Positions 7,199 to 16,151 of a stretch of 64,000 nt of DNA are shown here, piece after piece. The position numbers and the translations under genes were made by a program. Below the pieces are notes generated by a model that worked only from the letters and a program-made list of their open reading frames with translations, was not told the DNA's origin and searched no databases. Numbering within the stretch: position 1 is the first letter of the stretch; every line of letters begins with the position of its first letter. The stretch covers positions 124,001 to 188,000 of the forward strand of contig NZ_JBBEOG010000004.1 in the NCBI RefSeq assembly GCF_037860835.1, in the 5' to 3' direction. The stretch comes from Aquipuribacter nitratireducens. GTDB lineage: Bacteria > Actinomycetota > Actinomycetes > Actinomycetales > JBBAYJ01.

Positions 7199-9211
7199 AT
7201 GAGACTCCGATCGACACACACGCGGAGGGGGTGGGTCGGCCTCGCAGGTTCGGCTGTGGTGCTGTCCCTCCTCACGGCTCCCGCCTTCGCCCACCCGGAC
7301 GGTGCGGTCACCGACGAACCCGGCCACGAGGACGAGCACGGCAACCACGCCGACCCCACGCAGATCCAGCCGCCACCCGACCCGGCGGCGCCCCTGCTGG
7401 AGCACGACGCCTCCACGTCCGACGACATCGTCAGCAGCGGACCGAACGCCAAGGTCACGAAGAACCTCGCCGTCGCCGGGCGGGGCGAGCGACTGCTGGC
7501 CGACGGCACGACCGACGTGTGGTCGCACGACGGCTACGCCTACCTGGGCACCTTCAATGACCCCTGCGGCACCGGGGAGGGCTACGCCGAGGGCGGCGCC
7601 GTCGACCTCATCGACGACCGCACCGCGCCCGGCGTGGTGGTCTTCGACGTCCACAACCCCAACAAGGTCGAGTACGTCGGCAACCTGCCGTCGGTCGACG
7701 GCAGCCGGATCAACGACGTCAAGGTCGCGACCATGAGCGACGGCAGCGACGTCCTCGTCCACTCCAACGAGAGCTGTGACGGCGGCCCCGGCGGCTTCGA
7801 GATCTACGACGTGACCGACCCGAGCCACCCCGTCCACCTCGCCCACGTGCAGACCGACGACATCAACGTGCTGCTGCGGGAGCAGTTCGGCTACACGGAC
7901 TTCGGGGTCCACAACAACTACCTGTTCAGCCGGGACGGTCGCGACTTCAACGCCGTCCAGGTCGAAGGGCTGCTCGGCAGCTTCCAGGTGTACGACATCA
8001 CCGACCCGGCGAACGTCGAGCTCGTCTCGTGGTTCGGCGCCGAGTACCTGCTCGACCCGGGCGTCGACTGGGCGACGACGACCGACATAAGCGCGATCAT
8101 CGAGGCCGAGGCGTACCTCTTCAGCGGGTACGGGGCGTCGCAGAACCGGTTCCTCCACGACCACTACGTGACACCGGACGGCGCGCAGGCGTACCTCGCC
8201 AACTGGGACGCCGGGCTCCTGCTCGTCGACCTGGGCGACCTCGACGGCTCGGCGGCGACGCTCGTCTCCCAGGCGATCGACCCGGCGAGCGAGGACGGCG
8301 AGGTCAACAGCCACTCCGTGTGGCCCACGGCCGACGGCACGATCGTCGTCGAGGGCGAGGAGGACTTCGCCCCCTTCGAGACCGTGTTCACCATCGACTC
8401 CGGACCCGCAGCGGGCGAGTACGCCGCGTCCGAGGGCGCCATCACCGTGCCCATCGACAGCCTTCCGGGCGACGAGATGAGCGGACCGACCGTCTACGTC
8501 GGTCTCGCGTGCAACGGCGACCCGCTGCCCGCCGCCACGGGTGACGGCCAGATCGCACTCATCCAGCGCGGCGTCTGCGCGTTCACCGACAAGATCAACA
8601 ACGCGGACGCTGCCGGCTACGACGGCGTCGTCGTCTTCAACGACGCGGCCCGCGGTGATGCACTCGTCAGCATGGGCGGTGACCCGGTCGACCTGCCAGG
8701 CGTCTTCGTCGGCCACTCGGCCGGGCTCCTCATCGCCGGCGTCGGCTCCGCGGCGGACCTCGTGCTGGGAGCGGCCGGCGAGACCGTCACGGTCGCGGTG
8801 GAGCCCAACGGGTGGAGCGGCATGCGGATCTGGGACTACTCCAACCCGGCCAACCCGGTGCTCGCGAGCACGTTCAACACCGTGTGCAGCGCGGACCCGG
8901 TGGCCGACGGGTGCGACCCGCGCGGCACGTACTCCAGCCACAACGTCATCGTCGAAGGCACGAAGGCGTACATCAGCTGGTACTCCGACGGCGTGCTCGT
9001 GCTCGACGTGTCCGACCCGTACAACCCCGTCGAGGTGGCGAGGTACCACGAGTCGGGCCCGGAGTTCGAGGCCCGCAACGGCGGCATCCAGGACGTGTGG
9101 GGCATCCACAAGCAGGCCAGGTCGCCGTGGATCTACGCGTCCGACCGAAACGGCGGCCTGTATGTGCTCAAGGAGTACGGCGCAGGCTCCGCGAAGCAGG
9201 GCAAGGGCTGA
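7199..9211 (+). CDS. Secreted LVIVD-repeat protein with inserted PA domain
   Basis: 670 residues with a Sec signal peptide (basic MRLRSTHTRRGW, hydrophobic core, cleavage near AFA-HPD). Repeated segments of the type VFDVHNPNKVEYVGNL, IYDVTDPSHPVHLAHV, VYDITDPANVELVSW and VLDVSDPYNPVEVARY are LVIVD-type beta-propeller blades. A protease-associated (PA) domain is inserted near residues 425-535 (IALIQRGVCAFTDKINNA...GYDGVVVFND), and propeller repeats resume after it (MRIWDYSNPANPV). GGAAGG precedes the ATG at 7199. A paralogue lies at 46559. Role at the cell surface unknown; no catalytic motif seen. Confidence 0.85.
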   Translation: MRLRSTHTRRGWVGLAGSAVVLSLLTAPAFAHPDGAVTDEPGHEDEHGNHADPTQIQPPPDPAAPLLEHDASTSDDIVSSGPNAKVTKNLAVAGRGERLLADGTTDVWSHDGYAYLGTFNDPCGTGEGYAEGGAVDLIDDRTAPGVVVFDVHNPNKVEYVGNLPSVDGSRINDVKVATMSDGSDVLVHSNESCDGGPGGFEIYDVTDPSHPVHLAHVQTDDINVLLREQFGYTDFGVHNNYLFSRDGRDFNAVQVEGLLGSFQVYDITDPANVELVSWFGAEYLLDPGVDWATTTDISAIIEAEAYLFSGYGASQNRFLHDHYVTPDGAQAYLANWDAGLLLVDLGDLDGSAATLVSQAIDPASEDGEVNSHSVWPTADGTIVVEGEEDFAPFETVFTIDSGPAAGEYAASEGAITVPIDSLPGDEMSGPTVYVGLACNGDPLPAATGDGQIALIQRGVCAFTDKINNADAAGYDGVVVFNDAARGDALVSMGGDPVDLPGVFVGHSAGLLIAGVGSAADLVLGAAGETVTVAVEPNGWSGMRIWDYSNPANPVLASTFNTVCSADPVADGCDPRGTYSSHNVIVEGTKAYISWYSDGVLVLDVSDPYNPVEVARYHESGPEFEARNGGIQDVWGIHKQARSPWIYASDRNGGLYVLKEYGAGSAKQGKG

Positions 9212-9230
9212 GACGAGCCCGACGGCGGGG

Positions 9231-9260
9231 CGGTCCCGCGGCCTGTGCGCCGCGGGACCG
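9231..9260. terminator. Hairpin terminator between convergent genes
   Basis: Perfect 12-bp stem CGGTCCCGCGGC (9231-9242) with its complement (9249-9260) and a 6-nt loop, placed 20 bases after the LVIVD gene stop and before the end of the convergent CPBP gene. There is no U-tract, as is usual for actinobacterial terminators. Confidence 0.8.
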
Positions 9261-9302
9261 GCCCGTTGGCCCGGGACCGGCTCCGCCGCGTGGCGCGCCG
9301 CC

Positions 9303-10028
9303 TCAGCCGGACCCGAACAGCGGCGGCAGGGCGAGCAGCATCGCGCTCGACCACGTGACGTGGGTGAGGACGGGGCCGAGGATCCCGCCGCTCGCGCGCC
9401 GCTGGAGTCCCAGCACCCCGCCGAGCACGACGGCGGCGAGGACGAGGACGGGGTTGCCGGTCGCGACGGTCGCGAGGGCGTAGATCGCGGTCGAGATGAC
9501 GACGGGGTGCTCCCGGCCGATGGCGGCGAAGAGCCCGCCGCGGAAGAACACCTCCTCCGCGACCCCGTTGACGAGCGCGACCGTCCACACGAGCGGCACG
9601 ACACCGGCGAAGAAGTGCGCGAGCACGTCGTCGACGTACCCCTCGGCGAGCGGCACCTGCCGCACGACGAGCGCCCCGACGACGAACACCGCCGCCACCG
9701 CGAGACCGAGGAGGACCGGCGTGACGACGGGTCGGCGCAGCGTCCCGCGGAACGGGATGCGGCCGAGGTGGAGCGGCCCGGAGAGGATGCCGCCGAGCAC
9801 CCACACCCCGGCGGTCAGCAGGGTGAGCGGGTAGAACGCCGGGTCGCCGGGCTCGACGGCGAGCGAGACCCCGAGCAGCACCGCACCGACCACGAGAACG
9901 ACGGCGACGACGAGGCGCCGGCGCCGGAACTCCGCGTCCGGCTGGGTGTGGTCGCGCTCGACCTTGTCGATGAGCGCGGGCGCGAGGGGTGCGAGCAGCC
10001 GCCGCCACACCGGTGTCGCGTCGCTCAC
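9303..10028 (-). CDS. CPBP family intramembrane metalloprotease
   Basis: 241 residues from the GTG at 10028, with six or more hydrophobic segments. The CPBP/Abi motif 1 EEVFFRG (EExxxR) is intact, a Gly-rich segment follows, and the C-terminal motif HVTWS supplies the second conserved His. These are membrane proteases related to Rce1; bacterial substrates are mostly unknown. It starts 24 bases after the stop of the upstream NAD(P)-binding gene, so the two form an operon. The longer upstream frame is a shadow of that gene. Confidence 0.88.
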   Translation of the reverse strand: MSDATPVWRRLLAPLAPALIDKVERDHTQPDAEFRRRRLVVAVVLVVGAVLLGVSLAVEPGDPAFYPLTLLTAGVWVLGGILSGPLHLGRIPFRGTLRRPVVTPVLLGLAVAAVFVVGALVVRQVPLAEGYVDDVLAHFFAGVVPLVWTVALVNGVAEEVFFRGGLFAAIGREHPVVISTAIYALATVATGNPVLVLAAVVLGGVLGLQRRASGGILGPVLTHVTWSSAMLLALPPLFGSG

Positions 10029-10051
10029 CCGTCCCCGCCTGTCGCGCCCGG

Positions 10052-10984
10052 TCAGCGTCCGGCCGGCTGTCGCTCCTCGGCGCGCCGCTCGGCGAGCGCC
10101 TGGGCCACGGCCTCCCGGTAGGGCAGCGTCGGGCCCGGGACGACGTCGTGGATCGCATGGTCGGTGACGACCACCTCGTTCGTCATGGAGTCGACGAGAT
10201 TGCGCGCGGTCGGGATGTCGACGTCGGTGACGAACGCGAGCCAGTACGACGATAGCCGGGGCGTCAGCAGCGGGACGCGGATGCGCGGCAGCCGCTTCCT
10301 CTCCACCTGCGCGGCCTGCTGGAGCATGTCGACGTAGCGCAGCACCTCGGGTCCGCCGACCTCGAACGTGCGCCCGAGGGCATCCGGGTGCCCGAGCACC
10401 CCGACGAGGTAGCGGACGACGTCCGGCAGCGCGATCGGCTGTGTGCGGGTGTCGACCCAGCGGGGCGTGATCATGAGGGGGAGGTGCTCGACGAGCTGGC
10501 GGGTGATCTCCCAGGAGATCCCGCCGTGGCCCACGACGACAGCCGCCCGCAGCACCGTCACGGGGGCCGGGCCGTCGGCGAGGATCTTCTCGACCTGGCG
10601 GCGCGAGCGCAGGTGCGGGGACAGGTCCTCGTCCTCGCGGCCGAGCCCGCCGAGGTAGATCACCTGCCGGAGGTCGGCCTGCCCGGCGGCCGCCGCGAAG
10701 TTCCGGGCCGCCTCGGCGTCCTTCTCCTCGAAGTCGTCCGAGCCGAGGGAGTGGACGAGGTAGTAGGCGGCGTCCGCGCCCGCGAGCGCGTCGCGCAGCG
10801 ACGCGGGGTCGGCGACGTCGCCCTCGACGGGCGTCCCGGCGCCGTCGTAGTTGTCCGGGTGGCGGGTCATCGCACGCACGGTGTGGCCGGCCTCGGTGAG
10901 CCGCTCGCAGAGGTGGCTGCCGATGAAGCCGGACGCGCCCGCGACGAGGACGGTGAGCGGGCCGTCGAGGGGCGTGTCGGGCAT
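10052..10984 (-). CDS. NAD(P)-binding epimerase/reductase-like protein (atypical SDR)
   Basis: 310 residues from the ATG at 10984. A Rossmann fold begins at TVLVAGASGFIGSHLCERL (GxxGxxG), followed by GDVADPASLRDAL and AYYLVHSLGS, the pattern of atypical short-chain dehydrogenases of the NmrA/complex-I-chaperone-like group (YwnB/DUF2867-associated type). The active-site YxxxK of classical SDRs is not evident, so it may bind NAD(P) without a classical reaction. It leads a two-gene operon with the CPBP protease and is divergent from the GH51 gene. Confidence 0.82.
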   Translation of the reverse strand: MPDTPLDGPLTVLVAGASGFIGSHLCERLTEAGHTVRAMTRHPDNYDGAGTPVEGDVADPASLRDALAGADAAYYLVHSLGSDDFEEKDAEAARNFAAAAGQADLRQVIYLGGLGREDEDLSPHLRSRRQVEKILADGPAPVTVLRAAVVVGHGGISWEITRQLVEHLPLMITPRWVDTRTQPIALPDVVRYLVGVLGHPDALGRTFEVGGPEVLRYVDMLQQAAQVERKRLPRIRVPLLTPRLSSYWLAFVTDVDIPTARNLVDSMTNEVVVTDHAIHDVVPGPTLPYREAVAQALAERRAEERQPAGR

Positions 10985-11114
10985 GTGACCAGGATGGGGG
11001 CGATACGCCGTCACGGCACCCGGGCCGTTCCTCGGCCGACCGTCGTGGCAGCGTGAGGAGCTCGAGCCGCATCCTGCGGCCGACGCCACTCCGTCACCGC
11101 CGAGAGGACCGCCC

Positions 11115-12641
11115 GTGCCTGCCACCCACCTCAGCCTCGCCCGCGACTTCACGGTGGCGCCCGTGCCGCCCCGGCTGTTCGGCTCCTTCGTCGAGCACAT
11201 GGGCCGCTGCGTCTACACGGGGATCTACGAGCCGGACCACCCGAAGGCGGACGTCCACGGCCTCCGCAGCGACGTCCTCGACCTCACGCGGGAGGTGGGG
11301 CCGACCGTCGTGCGGTACCCCGGCGGCAACTTCGTGTCAGGCTACGACTGGGAGGACGGCGTCGGCCCGCGGGGCGAGCGTCCGCGCCGCCTCGAGCGGG
11401 CGTGGCGCTCGATCGAGACCAACGAGTTCGGGCTGTCGGAGTTCGTGCGCTGGGCCGACCTCGTCGGCACGGAGCCGATGATGGCCGTCAACCTCGGCAC
11501 TCGCGGGGTGCAGGAGGCGTGCGACCTCCTGGAGTACGCCAACCACCCCGGCGGCACGCGGCTGTCGGACCTGCGGCGGGCGCACGGTGACACAGATCCC
11601 TACGGGGTGCGGCTGTGGTGCCTCGGCAACGAGATGGACGGGCCGTGGCAGGTCGGGCACAAGACCGCCCACGAGTACGGCCGGCTGGCCGCGGAGACCG
11701 GGCGGGCCATGCGCCTCGTCGACCCGTCGGTCGAGCTCGTCGCGTGCGGGAGCTCCAGCCGCTCGATGCCGACGTTCGGGGAGTGGGAGCGGGTCGTCCT
11801 CGAGGAGGCGTACGACGTCGTCGACCACATCTCGGCGCACGCGTACTACGAGGAGCACGAGGGCCCGCACGGCCTCGCGGACTTCCTCGCGTGCGCCGCC
11901 GACATGGACGCCTTCGTCGACGAGGTCGTCGCCACCGCCGACGCCGTCCGGGCCCGCGGCCGGCATTCGAAGACGATCACGATCTCGTTCGACGAGTGGA
12001 ACGTCTGGTACCAGAGCCGCTACCGCGCGAGCGAGATCGCCGCCGGCACGAGCGAGTGGGCGGTCGCGCCCCGCGTCATCGAGGACGAGTACTCCCTCAC
12101 CGACGCCGTCGTCGTCGGCACGCTCCTCAACTCGCTGCTCCGCCACTCCGACCGCGTCGCCATCGGCTGCCAGGCGCAGCTCGTCAACGTCATCGGCCTG
12201 CTGCGCAGCGAGCCGGGCGGGGCGGCGTGGAAGCAGACCATCGCCCACCCCTTCGAGCAGGTGCGCCGCCACGCGGTCGGCGAGGTACTCGCGGTCCGGA
12301 GCCGAGGCGACCGTCACGAGTCCGACGCGTACGGCGACGTGCCCGTCGTCGACGCGAGCGCGACGTGGGACGAGGACTCGCGGTCGCTGTCGTTGTTCGT
12401 CGCGAACCGCTCCGTCGACGAGACGTCGACCCTCACCGCCGACCTGCTCGACTTCGGGTCGCTGCGGGTCGTCGACGCGCAGGTGCTGGCCGCGGAGGAG
12501 GGCCAGGACCGCCACGTGCGCAACGACGCGACCGGCCCCGAGCGGGTGCGACTGCGCCGGCTCGCCGGCGTGACGGTCGACGGCGGCGCGCTGGCGCTCC
12601 GCCTCCCCCCGCTGTCGTGGGCGGTCGTGCGATTGGGCTGA
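11115..12641 (+). CDS. abfA: Alpha-L-arabinofuranosidase, GH51
   Basis: 508 residues, no signal peptide, so it should act on imported arabino-oligosaccharides, releasing L-arabinose. The GH51 acid/base Glu173 is in GNEMDGPWQ and the nucleophile Glu294 in SFDEWNVWY. Other family segments are GSFVEHMGRCVYTGIYEP, VRYPGGNFVSGYDWEDGVGP and NPVITRE-like MAVNLGTRG. Length is standard. The GTG at 11115 is preceded by GAGAGGA. It fits with the araA/araD/kinase genes 4 kb downstream, which would consume the released arabinose. Confidence 0.95.
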   Translation: MPATHLSLARDFTVAPVPPRLFGSFVEHMGRCVYTGIYEPDHPKADVHGLRSDVLDLTREVGPTVVRYPGGNFVSGYDWEDGVGPRGERPRRLERAWRSIETNEFGLSEFVRWADLVGTEPMMAVNLGTRGVQEACDLLEYANHPGGTRLSDLRRAHGDTDPYGVRLWCLGNEMDGPWQVGHKTAHEYGRLAAETGRAMRLVDPSVELVACGSSSRSMPTFGEWERVVLEEAYDVVDHISAHAYYEEHEGPHGLADFLACAADMDAFVDEVVATADAVRARGRHSKTITISFDEWNVWYQSRYRASEIAAGTSEWAVAPRVIEDEYSLTDAVVVGTLLNSLLRHSDRVAIGCQAQLVNVIGLLRSEPGGAAWKQTIAHPFEQVRRHAVGEVLAVRSRGDRHESDAYGDVPVVDASATWDEDSRSLSLFVANRSVDETSTLTADLLDFGSLRVVDAQVLAAEEGQDRHVRNDATGPERVRLRRLAGVTVDGGALALRLPPLSWAVVRLG

Positions 12642-12738
12642 CCTGAAGGTCACGGCACGCCAACTGCTCGTGACCTGCTGTCTTCCAGTGGAGTAACGCG
12701 CGGCTTGTGCGGCATCACACATGACTTTTGACGCATGC

Positions 12739-12768
12739 TTGACCGAAGTGGCCTTCCGTCCATAGGTT
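12739..12768 (+). promoter_or_regulatory. Putative promoter of the exported sugar dehydrogenase gene
   Basis: TTGACC (12739-12744) and TAGGTT (12763-12768) are separated by 18 bp, a reasonable -35/-10 pair about 44 bases before the ATG at 12812. A short palindrome TGACCTGAAGGTCA overlaps the stop of the preceding GH51 gene (12639-12652) and might be an operator or weak hairpin. Confidence 0.45.
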
Positions 12769-12811
12769 CGTCGTCGTTCTGCCTGTCAGAGACGACGAGG
12801 AGACACTCCAC

Positions 12812-14983
12812 ATGACGACAACTCCCCTGCGGGTCGGTGTGACCGCCGTGGCCGCCGGAGCGCTCGTCCTCTCCCTCGGGGCCTCGGCCCCGGCGGTGAC
12901 GACGGTCGCCCCGCTCCACTCCGGTCACGTCGCAGACGCCGACCTGCCCCCCGACAGCGCCTTCGACAAGGTGACCATCGACCGGACTCCCGGTGAGCCG
13001 CTGGACCTCGCGGTCCTGCCGGACCTCCGGGTGCTCCACGTGACACGGGCCGGTGAGGTCCGGCTGCACGACCCGGTCTCCGGCCTCACGACGACAGCGG
13101 CCGAGCTCGACGTGTACCTCCACGACGAGGAGGGACTGCAGAGCGTCGCCATCGACCCGGACTTCGCGACGAACAACTGGGTCTACCTCTACTACTCGCC
13201 CGTGCTCGACACCCCGCTCGACGACCCGTTGACGCCGAACGTCAACGAGGGCGACGCGCCCGCCTTCGGCGAGCCCGAGGACTTCGAGCCCTACGAGGGC
13301 TACCTCCAGCTCTCCCGGTTCAAGCTCGTCGGCGACGAGCTCGACCTGTCGACGGAGGAGAAGATCATGCAGGTGCCCGTCGACCGGGGCATCTGCTGCC
13401 ACGTCGGCGGCGACATCGTCTTCGACGCCGACGGCAACCTCTACCTGTCCACCGGCGACGACACCAACCCCTTCTCCTCGGGCGGGTACACGCCGATCGA
13501 CGAGCGGGAGGACCGCAACCCGGCGTACGACGCCCAGCGGACCTCGGCGAACACGAACGACCTCGGCGGCAAGATCCTTCGGATCACCCCGACGGACGGC
13601 GGCGGGTACACGATCCCCGAGGGCAACATGTTCGCCCCCGGGACCGAGGGCACGAGGCCCGAGATCTTCGCCATGGGCTTCCGCAACCCCTTCCGCATCG
13701 AGCTCGACCAGGAGACCGGACTGCTGTTCGTCGGCGACTACTCGCCGGACGCGCGCTTCGCCAACCCCGAGCGCGGGCCCGGTGGGACCGGCCGGTGGAT
13801 GGTCGTCGAGGGCGGGGAGAACTTCGGGTGGCCGTACTGCGTCGACCCGACCACCCCCTACGTCGACTACGACTTCGCGACGGGCGAGAGCGGCGAGCCG
13901 TTCGACTGCGCCGCTCCCGTCAACGAGTCGCCGAACAACACCGGCCTCGTGCAGCTGCCGCCGGTCGCCGACAGCGAGCTGGAGTACCAGTTCGGGGCGA
14001 GCGCGGAGTTCCCGGAGCTCGGCACCGGCGGGATCGGCCCGATGGCCGGCGACGTCTACCGCGGGGTCGAGCCCGGCGTCCGCGGGCTCATGAAGGGCCG
14101 TCCGTCCGTCGCCTGGCCCGAGGAGTACATCGGGCACCCGCTCTTCGGTGAGTGGACGCGTGACTACGTCAAGATGTTCACCCTCGACGAGGACGCCGAC
14201 GAGATCGTCGAGATCGACTCCGTCCTCCCGTCGCTCGTCTTCGACAACCCGATGGACATGGAGTTCGGCCCCGACGGCGCGCTGTACGTCCTCGAGTACG
14301 GCGACGGGTACTTCCGGCAGAACCCCGACGCGCAGCTGTCGCGCTTCGACTTCATCGGCCAGGGCGGCAACCGCAGCCCGCAGCCGGTGATCGAGGCCGA
14401 CCCCGTCACCGGGTCCGAGGCGCCGCTGACCGTCGACTTCGCCGGCACGGGGTCGAGCGACCCGGAGGGTGACCGCCTCAAGTACGCGTGGGACTTCGAC
14501 TCCGACGGGACGGTCGACAGCACCTCCGCGACCGCGTCGTTCACCTACGAGGAGCCGGGCTACTACCGGGCGAGCCTCCAGGTGACGGACGTCGGCGGCA
14601 AGGACCGCAAGCGCAGCGCGTCGACGTACGTCGAGATCTCGGTGGGCGGGCAGGCGCCCGTCGTCGACTTCGTCACCCCGGGCAACGGCGACACCTTCAG
14701 CTGGGGCGACACGATCAGCTACGAGGTGACCGTCTCCGACGACCAGCCGGTCGACTGCGACGCCGTCACCGTGACCTACATCGTGGGCCACGACCAGCAC
14801 GGGCACCCGATCACGACGGCGTCCGGCTGCACCGGGACGATCCAGACCTCGCTCCCGCAGGGTCACGACCCGGAGGTCGACGAGATCAGCGCGGTCTTCG
14901 TCGCCAGCTACACGGACCCGGGCGCGGGTGCGATCCCGCCGCAGACCGGGACCGACCAGGTGCGTCTCGTCCCCGTGGGCTGA
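12812..14983 (+). CDS. Exported glucose/sorbosone dehydrogenase-like protein with PKD domain
   Basis: 723 residues with an N-terminal signal sequence (hydrophobic AVAAGALVLSLGASAPAV). Residues about 60-515 form a PQQ-dependent soluble glucose dehydrogenase-type propeller (LPDLRVLHVTRAGEV, DEEGLQSVAIDPDF, YLYYSP, HVGGDIVFDADGNLYLSTGDD, MGFRNPFRIELDQETG, GPDGALYVLEYGDGYF). A PKD domain follows at about 525-612 (SSDPEGDRLKYAWDFDSDG) and a short C-terminal beta domain with two Cys pairs. Probably oxidises or binds carbohydrate outside the cell. A Tat-exported isomerase-like gene follows across a strong terminator. Confidence 0.87.
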   Translation: MTTTPLRVGVTAVAAGALVLSLGASAPAVTTVAPLHSGHVADADLPPDSAFDKVTIDRTPGEPLDLAVLPDLRVLHVTRAGEVRLHDPVSGLTTTAAELDVYLHDEEGLQSVAIDPDFATNNWVYLYYSPVLDTPLDDPLTPNVNEGDAPAFGEPEDFEPYEGYLQLSRFKLVGDELDLSTEEKIMQVPVDRGICCHVGGDIVFDADGNLYLSTGDDTNPFSSGGYTPIDEREDRNPAYDAQRTSANTNDLGGKILRITPTDGGGYTIPEGNMFAPGTEGTRPEIFAMGFRNPFRIELDQETGLLFVGDYSPDARFANPERGPGGTGRWMVVEGGENFGWPYCVDPTTPYVDYDFATGESGEPFDCAAPVNESPNNTGLVQLPPVADSELEYQFGASAEFPELGTGGIGPMAGDVYRGVEPGVRGLMKGRPSVAWPEEYIGHPLFGEWTRDYVKMFTLDEDADEIVEIDSVLPSLVFDNPMDMEFGPDGALYVLEYGDGYFRQNPDAQLSRFDFIGQGGNRSPQPVIEADPVTGSEAPLTVDFAGTGSSDPEGDRLKYAWDFDSDGTVDSTSATASFTYEEPGYYRASLQVTDVGGKDRKRSASTYVEISVGGQAPVVDFVTPGNGDTFSWGDTISYEVTVSDDQPVDCDAVTVTYIVGHDQHGHPITTASGCTGTIQTSLPQGHDPEVDEISAVFVASYTDPGAGAIPPQTGTDQVRLVPVG

Positions 14984-15000
14984 CCGCTCCCGCACGACAA

Positions 15001-15045
15001 GGCGGTCGCGGCCAGGGACCACCGAGGTCCCTGGCCGCGACCGCC
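15001..15045 (+). terminator. Strong hairpin terminator
   Basis: Perfect 20-bp stem (15001-15020 with 15026-15045, left arm GGCGGTCGCGGCCAGGGACC) and a 5-nt loop, 17 bases after the stop of the sugar dehydrogenase gene. No U-tract. It separates that gene from the downstream isomerase gene, which must therefore have its own promoter or depend on readthrough. Confidence 0.88.
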
Positions 15046-15112
15046 GTGGCACCGCCGCCACGTCGTCACCCCCGCACCGACCCCACCACTGCACCCTGAG
15101 AGGAACCACGAC

Positions 15113-16090
15113 ATGTGCTTCGGATTCGACGGCCACAAGGCCGTCCGTGAGGTGGCCGAGCGCCAGGGCGGTCTCGACCGCCGCGGCGTGCTTCGCGGCT
15201 TCGGCGCCGCTCTCGTCGGCGGAGCGGCGACGCTCGCCGCCGGCCCCGCCCTCGCCGCACCCGGCACCGGCAACGGCCTCGGGCCCGGCTCGCCCGTGCC
15301 GGACGCCAAGATCAGCATCCAGATGTACACCCTGCGGTCGATCACGAACGGCACGACCGTGGCCGACGTGCTCGCCTCGCTGTCCGGCTACGGCTACCGC
15401 CGTGTCGAGCTCGCGGGCACGTACGGCTACAGCGCGCAGGAGATGAAGGACCTGCTCGACTCCTACGACATCTCCGCCACGTCGGCGCACTCGGGTCTCA
15501 GCGCTGATCTCGACGCGGCGCGGGCGAAGTTCGAGGACGCCCGCACGCTGGGGCAGCGCTTCAGCGTCGTGCCGTACCTCCGGTCGCAGTCGTCCGACCA
15601 GTGGCGCGCGTGGGCGGACGCGATGAACGCCGAGGCCGAGGTGGCTCGGACGTACGGGCTCCGCTACGGCTACCACAACCACGCCCACGAGTGGTACGAG
15701 ACCCTCGACGACGGCTCCAACGCGTGGGACATCCTCACCGAGCGCCTCGACCCGCGGTTCGTCCACTTCGAGGTCGACCTGTACTGGGCGGTCACGGGCG
15801 GCATCCTCAGCGGCCAGGCGACCGAGGCGACGGCGAGCCGGTTCGCCAGCGACGTCATCGCGGCGGCCCCGCAGAAGACGCTCCAGTACCACGTGAAGGA
15901 CCGCGACGCCGGCACGTCGTCCGAGCGGGCCTTCGCCGACGTCGGCACCGGGTTCATCGACTTCCCGCTGATCTTCGGTGACCACCGCGTCCAGGAGTAC
16001 ATCGTCGAGAACGACCAGCCCGACGTCGACCCGCTCACCACGGCGCGGGTCGGCTGGAACTACCTCAGCTCGGTGCGCGCCTCGGTCTGA
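15113..16090 (+). CDS. Tat-exported sugar phosphate isomerase/epimerase-like TIM barrel protein
   Basis: 325 residues. An unusual N-terminus MCFGFDGHKAV precedes a twin-arginine signal (DRRGVLRGFG, then a hydrophobic Ala/Gly core), so a folded protein is exported by Tat. The mature part is an AP-endonuclease-2/xylose-isomerase-like TIM barrel (KISIQMYTLR, YRRVELAG, YHNHAHEW, HFEVDLYWA, QYHVKDRD), with His, Asp and Glu in positions expected for a metal site. Exported members are often found with secreted glucose/sorbosone dehydrogenases, as here. The substrate is unknown; a role in extracellular keto-sugar processing is inferred. Confidence 0.86.
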   Translation: MCFGFDGHKAVREVAERQGGLDRRGVLRGFGAALVGGAATLAAGPALAAPGTGNGLGPGSPVPDAKISIQMYTLRSITNGTTVADVLASLSGYGYRRVELAGTYGYSAQEMKDLLDSYDISATSAHSGLSADLDAARAKFEDARTLGQRFSVVPYLRSQSSDQWRAWADAMNAEAEVARTYGLRYGYHNHAHEWYETLDDGSNAWDILTERLDPRFVHFEVDLYWAVTGGILSGQATEATASRFASDVIAAAPQKTLQYHVKDRDAGTSSERAFADVGTGFIDFPLIFGDHRVQEYIVENDQPDVDPLTTARVGWNYLSSVRASV

Positions 16091-16107
16091 CGCCTCACCG
16101 GCCACGG

Positions 16108-16147
16108 GCGACGGCCCCGTACCCCTTCGTGGGTGCGGGGCCGTCGC
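16108..16147. terminator. Bidirectional hairpin terminator
   Basis: 17-bp stem (16108-16124 with 16131-16147) with one T-G mismatch and a 6-nt loop, lying between the stops of the convergent isomerase gene and the DUF1801 gene at 16152. It can serve both strands. Confidence 0.85.
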
Positions 16148-16151
16148 ACGC

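Noticed and set aside
6743-9604. Minus-strand open frame of 953 codons
   Set aside because: Overlaps the DksA-type and LVIVD genes and has no recognisable domain.
12639-12652. TGACCTGAAGGTCA palindrome at the GH51 stop
   Set aside because: Only 6-bp arms with a 2-base centre; too weak to call a terminator or operator on its own.
12650-16105. Minus-strand open frame of 1151 codons opposite the sugar dehydrogenase and isomerase genes
   Set aside because: Val/Asp/Arg/Gly-rich composition without motifs, and it runs antisense to two clear genes with terminators; a high-GC shadow.
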